Shown in pieces: positions 11,881 to 22,529 of a stretch of 64,000 nt of DNA (the first letter of the stretch is position 1; each line of letters begins with the position of its first letter). The notes beneath the pieces were generated by a model. The model ran no database searches, was not told the DNA's origin, and was given only the letters and a program-made list of their open reading frames with translations. The stretch comes from Symsagittifera roscoffensis (taxonomy: Eukaryota; Xenacoelomorpha; Acoela; Convolutidae). Where the stretch lies: NCBI RefSeq assembly GCF_963678635.1, contig NC_087066.1, forward strand, positions 2,451,745-2,515,744, in the 5' to 3' direction. The position numbers and the translations under genes are program-made.

Positions 11881-12895
11881 GTGATTTACATTGATTTTCT
11901 ACTTTGTCCTCCACAAATCCTTTCTCCCAAGAGTATATCATTTCCTTTTGAAGATCGGGATTGAGTTGCCCTGTCTCGTCCACTAATTTCCTGATGTCGT
12001 TTTTAGCCGCGTCCCTTCTTTCGTAGTTCCAGCGGGCGTTCGCCTCCAACAATTCCTTTAGAGCTTTGGCCCTTTCTTTGTCTCTGTCCGATGTTAGCTG
12101 CTGCTTGTGCAGTGGGCTTGTATCCCTGCTCAGTTGTCCCTTGCGGACTATTTTTAGATTCTCTCTCGACTGATCAATTCTCCGTTTCATTTGAGAGGCC
12201 GTCAGTGCTGAGCGTTCCAAGTGCTGTTTGTCATATCTGGTACAGCTACGACACTCCTCTGCCAAATTCACAATGTCCTTATTCATGTGTGGCCACCACA
12301 GATATTGCGCTGCTCCCAACATAGCTTCCTGTCCTGGGTGACCTCGATATATTCGTTTCAGGACAGCTTGTTTTAGTTGAATTGGTACTGCTAGCCGATT
12401 ATTCGCCAAGATGCAGTCGTCCTGAACTGCCATCTGTGACCACAACGGATTTGTATAAGGTTCCATCAATTCGAATCCTTGTTTGTCCCCTCTCTCTACC
12501 ACTCGCCTGAGGCGGTCCATCCACGTGTCTTCTGTGGTCAATTCTGCTAGTAAGTTTTTGTCGAACAGTTTTGCGAGGTTGTCCAGGGTCTCTACTTGTT
12601 GCTGCTTTTGCAGTCTCTTGCCCAGTCCCTTTGGCGGTTGAATTGAGCACACTTCCTCCTCACTCTCCGCCTCCTCTGTGGTTGTCAGGTCCACTTCTAT
12701 TACATTCACCTCACTGAGTTTCCGTTCCGCCGATGCGATCGGTTTAGGCGATGTTGAGCTCGATTCGTGTTCCAAGCTGTCGCTGACTTCTTGAGCCACC
12801 AGTTCTCTATTTTCCTGAACATTGTTATCTCCGGCTATTAACTGCCAGAATGAGAGCAGTCTTTGATCCGCTATTCTTTGTTGGTCCGGTTCCAA
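11789..12895 (-). pseudogene. Element A integrase N-terminal zinc region, core missing (unit 1)
   Basis: The integrase HHCC region is clear (RGHPGQEAML... WWPHMNKDI... CRSC). The expected catalytic core with its DFxG and D,D-35-E residues does not follow. A short charged segment (QSRENLKIV...) comes next and then the tail region. Bases 11975-12895 form the 5'-coordinate part of the tandem duplication and match 14815-15735. Unit 1 keeps a Trp codon (YLWWPHM) that is a stop in unit 2. Confidence 0.65.
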
Positions 12896-12903
12896 CGACC
12901 ATT

Positions 12904-13966
12904 TTACTCGTTGTGCATGACGTGTTTCGCTGTCGGAGCTGTCCCTTTTTTTCGGCCCCCTCGTATTATTTTTCTCGTACGTTGAACTGTCTCTGTGATC
13001 TCCTCCTCTCCCGAGAGTTCGTTAGTGTTTGAAAGTGATCGGTTCCACTTTGGGTCCATTAGGCTTTCTTCGCGCTCCTCCTTCCGCCAATCTTGTGGTG
13101 AGCTCGACCACCAGTTGTATGATCTGTTTTCATTTCCTGACATCTCGATCCTTGAGTCTGTTTTTTCTCTTTTTCTCAGTACTGGTCGTTTTTTGATTTT
13201 GCAATTATTTAAGACTGACTGTTTGCTGGGTTGATTTGACAAAAAAGTGATTTGTTTTTGGTGAACTGTTGGGTTTAGCTGTTTTTGCAGTCGTGGAAAC
13301 TGTTTTCTCTCGTTCCGGTTGAGCTTTGTTCGGTTTTGACCTTTTTGGTTTCTATAGCAACCAATACTTGATGACTGTTTCCTAGCATTCCTTCTAGAAC
13401 ATTCTAGAACGTTTTCGTTCCGGTTGAGCGACCTTGATTCTTTAAGCCTACTGTTCCAGCAGTCGAACGCTTCATGAAAGGAGTTTATTGTCGCTACTAC
13501 AAACTTTTCGTCTAATTCTGATTCGGGCCAGGGATCATTGAAAGGATCACGCGATAAATAATCAACTATGCCCATATCCCTCCCCGGAATGTTAACTATG
13601 TTGAACTGATATGGCAGTAACCGGTCAACCCACCGGGTTAAACGTGATTGGTAGGTCTTGTTCGATTGGTTAACATCCAATGCTGTTGTAAGCGCTTTGT
13701 GGTCAGTTGCGATGGTAAATGGTTTCCCCAGAAGGTAGTGTTTATATCTATCTACTGCCCAAACAACTGCCAATAACTCCAACTCATTTGTTGAATATTT
13801 TTTTTTCTTGGGCGTTTAAGTATCGGGATGCGAACGAAATTGGGACCCACAGCCCTTCATCATTTTGTTGTTCTAAAGTAGCCCCTAGCCCATCATGGCT
13901 AGCATCGCATTTAACTCGTGTTTCACGATTTGCATCGTAATAGTGTACTTTCCTAATATTTGCCAC
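12904..13966 (-). pseudogene. Element A RNase H and connection region (unit 1)
   Basis: RNase H motifs are present: RVKCDASHDGLGATLEQ, ELLAVVWAVDRYKHYL and ATDHKALTTAL, with the LSRDPFNDPWPE segment beyond. A long A-run at 13797-13806 shifts the frame at QEKKIFNK, splitting the domain into 13784-13966 and 12904-13782. The downstream 150 residues are Arg/Lys/Ser-rich and of low complexity. It duplicates 15744-16878. Confidence 0.75.
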
Positions 13967-14119
13967 ACCCTATTTTATAGCATTAAATACTAATGTGTGA
14001 TCATCTCCCCACTCGAATTTTTTCACCGGGAGTTTCATGTTTTTTAACTTTTTCTTTTGATTTTCTTCTTTAAGAAGTGGTCTTAATCTCTCAGTCAGAC
14101 TTGCTACGTTAGGTATAAA

Positions 14120-14758
14120 TTAAGCTAAGTGGTTTATGCTTCTCAAGAATGACCTTAGTTGCTTTAGAGATTTCGGCGGGTTCAAGTTTAATACCGCTTC
14201 CGTTTTAGTGATTTTTGGTCTAACCCCTTCTTCTGAGAGATGATGACCCAACCAATTCACTTCTTGTTTGAAAAATTCACATTTTGATAGTTTCAATGCC
14301 AAATTTTCCGCATCCAATTTCTTTAATACTGCTTCTACTAAGTTTGCATGTTCGATTCCACTTCCCTTTGACACAATAAGTATGTCATCCAGAAAACAGA
14401 ACGTGTTTTTAGCGTGGTTGATGGTTCTATCCATAGCCTTTTGAAATTCAGCTGGCATATCTGCTAGACCATAGAACCCTGTCAAGAATCTGTAAGTTCC
14501 AGTTGCTTTTCCGCCAACAATGTTAAAATTGCATTGCCTAGCTGTATCAGCAGCCAATTTTAATTGAATGTACGCATATTTCAAATCTAACACCGAAAAA
14601 TATAGCGTACCCTTTTTGTTTTCGGTAACAATCTGGCTTACCCCATCAATAAGATCATCTACATTTGGCATTTGGTATTTGTTTTTGAACAATTGTCTAT
14701 TGATTGGTTTTGCATCCATTGCCAATTTTATTGAGTCGTCCTTCTTTACTGTTATCAC
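14120..14758 (-). pseudogene. Element A reverse transcriptase, duplicated partial copy (unit 1)
   Basis: The RT core has LYFSVLDLKYAYIQLKL, TGTYRFLTGFYGLADMP, FCFLDDILIVSKGS and NWLGHHLSEEGVRPK. FLDD is the catalytic box. The upstream fingers are absent because the duplication junction lies at 14814. It ends at a stop where the sister lineage reads Lys before FIPNV. It is nearly identical to the corresponding part of 16960-18480. Confidence 0.8.
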
Positions 14759-14802
14759 AATCGGGGCGATAAAGCAATCACTTGTACATTTATCAAGTTT
14801 TG

Positions 14803-15735
14803 TTATATGACCTTCTCGTCCACTAATTTCCTGATGTCGTTTTTAGCCGCGTCCCTTCTTTCGTAGTTCCAGCGGGCGTTCGCCTCCAACAATTCCTTTA
14901 GAGCTTTGGCCCTTTCTTTGTCTCTGTCCGATGTTAGCTGCTGCTTGTGCAGTGGGCTTGTATCCCTGCTCAGTTGTCCCTTGCGGACTATTTTTAGATT
15001 CTCTCTCGACTGATCAATTCTCCGTTTCATTTGAGAGGCCGTCAGTGCTGAGCGTTCCAAGTGCTGTTTGTCATATCTGGTACAGCTACGACACTCCTCT
15101 GCCAAATTCACAATGTCCTTATTCATGTGTGGCCATCACAGATATTGCGCTGCTCCCAACATAGCTTCCTGTCCTGGGTGACCTCGATATATTCGTTTCA
15201 GGACAGCTTGTTTTAGTTGAATTGGTACTGCTAGCCGATTATTCGCCAAGATGCAGTCGTCCTGAACTGCCATCTGTGGCCACAACGGATTTGTATAAGG
15301 TTCCATCAATTCGAATCCTTGTTTGTCCCCTCTCTCTACCACTCGCCTGAGGCGGTCCATCCACGTGTCTTCTGTGGTCAATTCTGCTAGTAAGTTTTTG
15401 TCGAACAGTTTTGCGAGGTTGTCCAGGGTCTCTACTTGTTGCTGCTTTTGCAGTCTCTTGCCCAGTCCCTTTGGCGGTTGAATTGAGCACACTTCCTCCT
15501 CACTCTCCGCCTCCTCTGTGGTTGTCAGGTCCACTTCTATTACATTCACCTCACTGAGTTTCCGTTCCGCCGATGCGATCGGTTTAGGCGATGTTGAGCT
15601 CGATTCGTGTTCCAAGCTGTCGCTGACTTCTTGAGCCACCAGTTCTCTATTTTCCTGAACATTGTTATCTCCGGCTATTAACTGCCAGAATGAGAGCAGT
15701 CTTTGATCCGCTATTCTTTGTTGGTCCGGTTCCAA
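14803..15735 (-). pseudogene. Element A integrase zinc region (unit 2)
   Basis: Second copy of the HHCC region. It carries a Trp-to-stop change at 15134-15136 (WPHM context) that unit 1 lacks. The frame downstream of this stop runs through the duplication junction, ending a few codons into RT sequence. As in unit 1, no catalytic core is present. Confidence 0.65.
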
Positions 15736-17654
15736 CGACCATTTTACTCGTTGTGCATGACGTGTTTCGCTGTCGGAGCTGTCCCTTTTTTTCGGCCCCC
15801 TCGTATTATTTTTCTCGTACGTTGAACTGTCTCTGTGATCTCCTCCTCTCCCGAGAGTTCATTAGTGTTTGAAAGTGATCGGTTCCACTTTGGGTCCATT
15901 AGGCTTTCTTCGCGCTCCTCCTTCCGCCAATCTTGTGGTGAGCTCCACCACCAGTTGTATGATCTGTTTTCATTTCCTGACATCTCGATCCTTGAGTCTG
16001 TTTTTTCTCTTTTTCTCAGTACTGGTCGTTTTTTGATTTTGCAATTATTTAAGACTGACTGTTTGCTGGGTTGATTTGACAAAAAAGTGATTTGTTTTTG
16101 GTGAACTGTTGTGTTTAGCTGTTTTTGCAGTCGTGGAAACTGTTTTCTCTCGTTCCGGTTGAGCTTTGTTCGGTTTTGACCGTTTTGGTTGCTATAGCAA
16201 CCAATACTTGATGACTGTTTCCTAGCATTCCTTCTAGAACATTCTAGAACGTTTTCGTTCCGGTTGAGCGACCTTGATTCTTTAAGCCTACTGTTCCAGC
16301 AGTCGAACGCTTCATGAAAGGAGTTTATTGTCGCTACTACAAACTTTTCGTCTAATTCTGATTCGGGCCAGGGATCATTGAAAGGATCACGCGATAAATA
16401 ATCAACTATGCCCATATCCCTCCCCGGAATGTTAACTATGTTGAACTGATATGGCAGTAACCGGTCAACCCACCGGGTTAAACGTGATTGGTAGGTCTTG
16501 TTCGATTGGTTAACATCCAATGCTGTTGTAAGCGCTTTGTGGTCAGTTGCGATGGTAAATGGTTTCCCCAGAAGGTAGTGTTTATATCTATCTACTGCCC
16601 AAACAACTGCCAATAACTCCAACTCATTTGTTGAATATTTTTTTTTCTTGGGCGTTTAAGTATCGGGATGCGAACGAAATTGGGACCCACAGCCCTTCAT
16701 CATTTTGTTGTTCTAAAGTAGCCCCTAGCCCATCATGGCTAGCATCGCATTTAACTCGTGTTTCACGATTTGCATCGTAATAGTGTACTTTCCTAATATT
16801 TGCCACACCCTCTTTTATAGCATTAAATACTAATGTGTGATCATCTCCCCACTCGAATTTTTTCACCGGGAGTTTCATGTTTTTTAACTTTTTCTTTTGA
16901 TTTTCTTCTTTAAGAAGTGGTCTTAATCTCTCAGTCAGACTTGCTACGTTAGGTATAAATTAAGCTAAGTGGTTTATGCTTCTCAAGAATGACCTTAGTT
17001 GCTTTAGAGATTTCGGCGGGTTCAAGTTTAATACCGCTTCCGTTTTAGTGATTTTTGGTCTAACCCCTTCTTCTGAGAGATGATGACCCAACCAATTCAC
17101 TTCTTGTTTGAAAAATTCACATTTTGATAGTTTCAATGCCAAATTTTCCGCATCCAATTTCTTTAATACTGCTTCTACTAAGTTTGCATGTTCGATTCCA
17201 CTTCCCTTTGACACAATAAGTATGTCATCCAGAAAACAGAACGTGTTTTTAGCGTGGTTGATGGTTCTATCCATAGCCTTTTGAAATTCAGCTGGCATAT
17301 CTGCTAGACCATAGAACCCTGTCAAGAATCTGTAAGTTCCAGTTGCTTTTCCGCCAACAATGTTAAAATTGAATTGCCTAGCTGTATCAGCAGCCAATTT
17401 TAATTGAATGTACGCATATTTCAAATCTAACACCGAAAAATATAGCGTACCCTTTTTGTTTTCGGTAACAATCTGGCTTACCCCATCAATAAGATCATCT
17501 ACATTTGGCATTTGGTATTTGTTTTTGAACAATTGTCTATTGATTGGTTTTGCATCCATTGCCAATTTTATTGAGTCGTCCTTCTTTACTGTTATCACAA
17601 TCGGGGCGATAAAGCAATCACTTGTACATTTATCAAGTTTTGTTATATGACCTT
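14815..17654 (-). repeat. Internal tandem duplication of element A, unit 2
   Basis: Second 2,840-bp copy, collinear with 11975-14814. This unit is contiguous with the intact protease/RT upstream part, so it occupies the original position. Differences from unit 1 include the nonsense change at 15135. Confidence 0.92.
15744..16878 (-). pseudogene. Element A RNase H and connection region (unit 2)
   Basis: Same motif set as 12904-13966 (CDASHDGLGATLEQ, VVWAVDRYKHYL, TDHKAL), with the same frame break in the A-run at about 16640. It lies directly downstream of the RT frame, interrupted by the stop at 16960. Confidence 0.75.
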
Positions 17655-18480
17655 CTGTCAATAACTTCTCGATTTCTTTTTCGACTTTATCTTGTATGTG
17701 AATTGGGATTCTTCTCCCCTTTTCTTGAATCGGACATAGTGGGTATTTGAATTTTGAACTGACAATGTGATTTTTCGAAATGCCTTGTCTTTCAAATAAG
17801 TTTTTAAATTTAGTGAAAAATTTTTCTTTCCAACCTTCTGACTGCTCGCACATGAGCACGTCAAACCTGGTGAGTTCCTTTGGCGCTGGTCTTTGTGTAG
17901 TCACTATTCCCACTTGTCCTTGCAGGTCTAATCCCATGATGCATCTGGTTTTTCGTTCTGATACCAGAAAGGTTGCGCCCTTTACTTCCCAGCCCGCTGA
18001 CCTCAGATTGGTTTTTAGGGCTCCCAGAATACTGATCGGTTGTTTATTGTAGTCCACAAATTTGGTTTGTAAGTTCAATTTATCGGACGGTATGAATCTC
18101 ACTTTGTTTGATTTTTCCATAATTTCCTTTGTCGTGGCCCAGTTGAGAAATGAAACAGGACTTCCAGTGTCCACTGTTAATTGAGTTATCTGATTATCTA
18201 TTCGTACCATGGCCTTTAGTGATTTTACGCGATTCAATGTTGGATCGCGAATCGAATCTATTTTCTGAACTCGTACCACTTTTCCGTCTGGTTTGTTTCT
18301 CATTTCGTTGATTCGGTCTTTCACATATTTTGAAACTCGCTCATTTTCCGGTTGGTAGGTTTGTATCGACATAACTTCAAATTCACTACATGACCCAACA
18401 CCTTCACTGATCTGATCGCATTCCTCTACCGATCCTTCCGATTCTTCCGCAACTTCACTTACTTGTTGGGATCTGCACAT
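16960..18480 (-). CDS. Element A protease-reverse transcriptase polyprotein segment
   Basis: 506 codons. The aspartic protease lies near residue 100 (QLTVDTGSPVSFLNW, DTGS catalytic triad), and a flap/C-terminal segment MGLDLQGQVG follows. RT spans about 270-506 with VITVKKDDSIKLAMDAK, LDLKYAYIQLKL, GFYGLADMP, the FLDD box and the WLGH segment. It ends prematurely at TAA (16960) within the RT thumb. The frame is offset from gag, overlapping its end by 22 nt, at a site where the second zinc knuckle is damaged. The 18480 ATG is probably an internal Met rather than a true start. Confidence 0.85.
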   Translation of the reverse strand: MCRSQQVSEVAEESEGSVEECDQISEGVGSCSEFEVMSIQTYQPENERVSKYVKDRINEMRNKPDGKVVRVQKIDSIRDPTLNRVKSLKAMVRIDNQITQLTVDTGSPVSFLNWATTKEIMEKSNKVRFIPSDKLNLQTKFVDYNKQPISILGALKTNLRSAGWEVKGATFLVSERKTRCIMGLDLQGQVGIVTTQRPAPKELTRFDVLMCEQSEGWKEKFFTKFKNLFERQGISKNHIVSSKFKYPLCPIQEKGRRIPIHIQDKVEKEIEKLLTEGHITKLDKCTSDCFIAPIVITVKKDDSIKLAMDAKPINRQLFKNKYQMPNVDDLIDGVSQIVTENKKGTLYFSVLDLKYAYIQLKLAADTARQFNFNIVGGKATGTYRFLTGFYGLADMPAEFQKAMDRTINHAKNTFCFLDDILIVSKGSGIEHANLVEAVLKKLDAENLALKLSKCEFFKQEVNWLGHHLSEEGVRPKITKTEAVLNLNPPKSLKQLRSFLRSINHLA

Positions 18481-19526
18481 TTTAGCGAATTGGGTTTGCC
18501 ACAGTGTTTACAGGTTTTCCCCATCGCTGGACACTTTTTTAGGTGTCCCTGTTCAAACGTCCTTCCACATCTATTACATGGTTTTGTTTTCGTGTTTTGA
18601 TTCTTGTTATTATTCTGTCTTTTATGCGTTTCTCTTCTATCTGGAGTTTTGGTTGTCCCCCCCAAATTTCGAACTGCCACTACAGGTTCCTGTTTTACCC
18701 TCACACCCGAGGTGTAATTGCTACTTGATCCCCCTGTAGCCGCAGCATTAGTCTTCTGAAACGCCATTGTGGTTAACTTGCTATGTTCGAATTTTATAGC
18801 CCTTTTTAAAACTTCCACCGGATCTAGAGTTTCGAATGTCAACGTGTCCTGCAATGTCATGTTTTTCATTTTCGAGATGAACAGGTCTCGCACTATTTCA
18901 TTTTCCAATGCTCCCAGTTCTGATCGGGCTGCTTGAGCAGTTAACGCTGCGTGGAATAATTCTAGAGATTCTCCAGATTCTTGCATTCTCGTAAATAACT
19001 TGTATCTTTCGTATGTTACACATTTTACCTTTTGAAACGAGACTTCTGCCAAATCTGTTATTTCCCTGAACGGCATTTTCGATATTTCAACGTGCGGGTT
19101 CTTTTGTAGGAATCTCTTCTTTCCCTCTGTACCCAAAGATAAAAATAATCTTGACACCAGTTTCTTTTGTACTTCGTTGTAGAAGACATTGTGTCCGACT
19201 CGTGGGCCTCTTGTCTTTCTGTCTTCGTTCTCCAATACTACTTTATCCCTTGCTAGCTTATCTCTAAGAATCCTAGCGTTCCTCGCATCTTCGTTCTCCC
19301 CATCCCTGGGCGTTTCCGGGCGTGGTGGTGGTTCCTCTAATATGTCTTTTGGTTCTTCCAAAATAATCTCTGGGTTCACATTTTCTTTGACCGTAACCGC
19401 CATGAGAAATTGTTCGAACCAAATTTTAAATTGCCACGGAGGGTCTAGATTCGCTGATGCCCAAAATACCGGAATTCCCATATCCGTTCTGTTGTCTTGA
19501 GCTGCGAATCCTGCTGGCTGCGCCAT
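18459..19526 (-). CDS. Element A Gag with start codon at LTR/PBS boundary
   Basis: 355 codons. The ATG uses the last LTR base (A, 19526) and the first two PBS bases (TG), so Gag begins MAQPAGF from the tRNA-complementary sequence. A capsid-like helical region (VFYNEVQKKLVSRLF, YERYKLFTRMQ, EIVRDLFISKMK) precedes two C-terminal zinc motifs. The first is C-x2-C-x7-H-x3-C (CNRCGRTFEQGHLKKC). The second begins CKHCGKPN but its His/Cys half falls in the pol frame because of a small deletion. Element B has a homologous Gag with the same start arrangement. Confidence 0.85.
   Translation of the reverse strand: MAQPAGFAAQDNRTDMGIPVFWASANLDPPWQFKIWFEQFLMAVTVKENVNPEIILEEPKDILEEPPPRPETPRDGENEDARNARILRDKLARDKVVLENEDRKTRGPRVGHNVFYNEVQKKLVSRLFLSLGTEGKKRFLQKNPHVEISKMPFREITDLAEVSFQKVKCVTYERYKLFTRMQESGESLELFHAALTAQAARSELGALENEIVRDLFISKMKNMTLQDTLTFETLDPVEVLKRAIKFEHSKLTTMAFQKTNAAATGGSSSNYTSGVRVKQEPVVAVRNLGGTTKTPDRRETHKRQNNNKNQNTKTKPCNRCGRTFEQGHLKKCPAMGKTCKHCGKPNSLKCADPNK
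19505..19525 (-). other. Primer-binding site of element A (tRNA-Ser-like)
   Basis: The minus strand reads TGGCGCAGCCAGCAGGATTC directly after the LTR. It resembles the complement of an animal tRNA-Ser 3' end over acceptor stem and T arm, with two mismatches against the usual TGGCGCAGTCGGCAGGATTC. Drosophila 297 and 17.6 elements also use tRNA-Ser. The site doubles as gag codons 1-8. Confidence 0.75.
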
Positions 19527-19783
19527 GTGATATGCGTTGCGATATCGATTGAAAACAAGTTGTAATTCAATACTGTATTTTGAATATTGAATTTAGGTTT
19601 TCTGTTTCTTTTGTTTTGTTGTTGTACTGAGAGATAGATCATTGTTAAGAACTCTGATCTCTCGCTTAATCTCAGTGTCATCACTTACGTATGACCTTGA
19701 GCATACCTTAAAATAATGATTGAGCACCAAAGGTTAGCTGTACATACGTATATAAATACTGCTACTGCAGTAGCGGTATGACA
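19526..19783 (-). repeat. 5' LTR of element A
   Basis: 258 bp, matching 10359-10616. The element-sense 5' end carries the 14-bp palindrome (19761-19774) next to a TATA-like tract. The last base supplies the A of the gag ATG. ATTTT follows at 19784-19788. Confidence 0.93.
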
Positions 19784-19788
19784 ATTTT

Positions 19789-20700
19789 GAAGTTTCGACA
19801 GTTTTTGGCAGTTTTTTGGGGTTTTCTCAATTCCTAATTATCTTTTTTCCTCATTGAATCAGCAATGCCGTGCTTTATAATTGTTTAGACTTTTGTCCAG
19901 CTCTGCAAAAAATATATATAGTAATTGAACAGAAAAAGATTTCCACAGACTTCAAAAATTAATTAAAAGTTTGAAAAAATAGTTTTCTGCTGTTTTTTTT
20001 TCGGCCATTTCGATGCTTTGCACCCTAATTGAAAACATTAATCGGTAAGCGTTTTTTTGGCTTTATATGATCAAAACAGGGCAAAGTCGGATCTGTAAAG
20101 GTTTTTTAACTACTTATCTACTTTTTTTGACATGGCAGAGCTAGTAGTTGTAGTAGTTTTGGTGGTATGAATGATTAAAAGTTTTTGCGAGTGTAATTGA
20201 AATCCTGGTAACTACCCCTGTTTTATTCAAGTTCATTTTCTGAAAGAACGCACAGGATGATCTCATTTCAAAAAAGTTCAATTAGCTGGCGGAAAAAAAA
20301 ATCGTGATTGAATTCTAGTTTCAGCATTGGATTGAAACACTTAAACTGGGTTTAACGCCAAGAAACTCCAGCTGAACGAAATTTTGACCAAGTTTTATCT
20401 GATAAGTTTATTAAAAAAATTGTGAATTATAAAAATTCTTGAAAATCAAATAGCTTCATTTTTTTCGTTTTCCTGCAAAATCATAATTCTTTTCATAATT
20501 CCGTTGTTTCGCAAAATATAAGAACTGTATCGCCAAAAATTGATGAGTTTTTCGTGGAACGTTTGGATTTTAGAATAGATCTGTTTTTCATATTCACAAA
20601 AGATTCGGCAGAAAAGTTCAATATTCAAAACTGATATATCCCACTACTTTTGCCCTGCACTTACACTTAACAAAAACTTTCAAGAAACTGTATCCACCAA
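19789..20700. other. AT-rich spacer, nothing recognised
   Basis: No supported open frame, repeat or RNA gene. T- and A-runs are common. Confidence 0.5.
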
Positions 20701-22110
20701 ACGATACCACCGGCCGTTGGATAGAAAAATGAACGAGATACGATCGAAAAACTCACTTTCTTTATAAAACACGAACTACATAAAAACTGGAATGATTTCC
20801 AAAGGAAAAAGTATGATATTGTGACAAATGTAAGAAATATCAACAAACAACTAGCACAGCCGACTAATCGGTTTTTTAACAGAAACTATATTAACCGATA
20901 TAAAACTAGTTCACTATCAAATTAGACTGAACCTGAAAATACAAAAAATAACAGCAAGTTCTTAAGCACTATAAATGAAATTAATCGAAAAGCCAAGTCA
21001 GCCAGTCCAATAATTCAAGTTTGGGCTTAAAAAGTCAACAAATATTTTGCAACTATCGGAAAGCAATACCAATTCAATGTCAATCACCCTTACAGAGCAA
21101 ACAAATTCAAAGTTTTTCTGAAAGTTATCATTTGAACGGTTGTAAATGCCTTACCAGTCTCAAAAAATAAGTATAACTCAGGCTGCTATGACATCAATCA
21201 CTTTTTCGAAAATTACGAAAAGAAGTACTTGATGATTCACTTGAATTGTTTTTTTTTGATTGCTTAGAAAGTGTTTTTCCAAATGATTAAATTTTTCGAA
21301 AATTGTCCACAATCATAAAATCTTGGTCAAAAATGCCCGGAAAGTTCACACCAATTTCACTTTTGCGACGAATTGGGAAAAACTTTGAACAACCAAGATA
21401 CAATTGCGTGAAACAATTCGTTCGAAAGATTGGTTTGCTGCGGCATAAGCAGTTCGATTTTCGGGAAAAATGAAGCAGAGTAGAAGCAATTGTATCGCTC
21501 ATGCAAGAAGACAATTTTGAATGAAAAGTCCTAAAACAACTACACCGAGCACAATTTCTGATTTGAAACAAGCATTTGATACAGCTAGTCATTTCCTTGT
21601 ACTTCGAATACTTCATGTTATGGACTTCCGAGGACCTGCGAACAAGATTTTAGTCTATTACATACCAGGTCGTACGCAGTATATAAACTGAAAATCACAA
21701 ATCTTCAATAAATAAAGTTACAAGTGGAGTACCGCAAAGCTCATTTCTAGGTGTGTTACTTTGCATACATTATGTAAATGATTTGTCAGTTCAAGAAAGC
21801 TATAGAACATTAGTAAAGGTAACTTACTTCTTCATTTGGTTGATACAGGCTGATGGTTGATACTTGGTTGATTAAATTAGTGAAAAATATCTACATTTAA
21901 CAAAGTGAGAATAAGCAAGAATGAGAACAACATTTGCTTGTTCCAAAACAATTTTACCTTAAATGACGACAAAATTAAAACCATCAATCTTGGGAAAAAC
22001 CTGGTATATATCAAAAACTGTATTTCAATGATTAGCGAGAAATCACGCACCAAAAATTAATCTTGAATAAAACCCAAAATAACAATAGGTCTCTGAAAAA
22101 GAGAACTATT
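20700..22110 (+). pseudogene. Highly degraded Jockey/CR1-like LINE reverse transcriptase
   Basis: Frames are riddled with stops, but the translated order of RT blocks is recognisable. A FTPISLLRRIGKNFE block (about 21345) corresponds to the family's YRPISLLP motif. An AFDTASH-type block lies near 21570. TSGVPQSSFLGVLLCI (about 21720) corresponds to the GVPQGSVLGPLLF block and is followed by HYVNDL. QADG near 21848 stands where YADD is expected. This is an old dead insertion. The surrounding 22110-22530 is AT-rich with no recognised feature. Confidence 0.6.
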
Positions 22111-22529
22111 CAAAGGTTAAACTTAGTTCTAATAGTTTTTCGAACTTGTCATAAGATGAAATTGAGTTCATCAAAACAGCTATAAAAAATTCAAATCAAT
22201 GATTTTAACTACAATTTTCTAGTAAACTATATCTTGGATAAAATAGAGGCTCCATATTTCGTTAGGTTTTGAAAATCCACGGCGATGAAAGCATATAATT
22301 AATTTGTTACTTTGTCCAAGAATGTTTTTTTTTCGATTTCTGTAACTCGATCAGAAAAGTTTGAATTTTCCAGCAGCCACGTATCTGGCTATGCGAGCAA
22401 AACTCTATAATCACTTTTGTTCCAATTGAGACGTTTCAAAGCAGACCTTTAGTTCTAATAGCGTCCTTCCAATCTTTTGTCAGTCAACAATTTTGCTTAT
22501 TTGTGTTTCATATTAAGTACCATCAGATT

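Larger units (their letters stand above)
11975..14814 (-). repeat. Internal tandem duplication of element A, unit 1
   Basis: This 2,840-bp unit is followed directly by a second copy at 14815-17654. The junction at 14810-14820 joins RT sequence to integrase sequence with about 3 bp of shared bases (tct). By eye the units differ at roughly ten positions in 2.84 kb. Both units share the same nonsense codon after NHLA (14120 and 16960) and the same A-run frameshift after QEKKIFNK, so those lesions predate the duplication. Confidence 0.92.
10359..19783 (-). mobile_element. Ty3/gypsy LTR retrotransposon A, complete ends, defective
   Basis: A 9,425-bp element on the minus strand. It is bounded by 258-bp LTRs (TG...CA) and a 5-bp target duplication ATTTT (10354-10358 and 19784-19788). 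Order in element sense: 5' LTR, tRNA-Ser-like PBS, gag, protease, RT, RNase H, integrase zinc-finger part, a 2,840-bp repeat of RT to integrase, a C-terminal region, a polypurine tract, 3' LTR. The two LTRs differ at one position by eye, so the insertion is young. The integrase catalytic core is absent and pol has several frame breaks, so this copy could not have moved on its own proteins. It is related to element B at 23-33 kb. Confidence 0.93.

Noticed and set aside
14810-14820. Nested second gypsy insertion within element A
   Set aside because: No LTR or target duplication lies at the boundaries; the pattern is a simple tandem duplication with microhomology.
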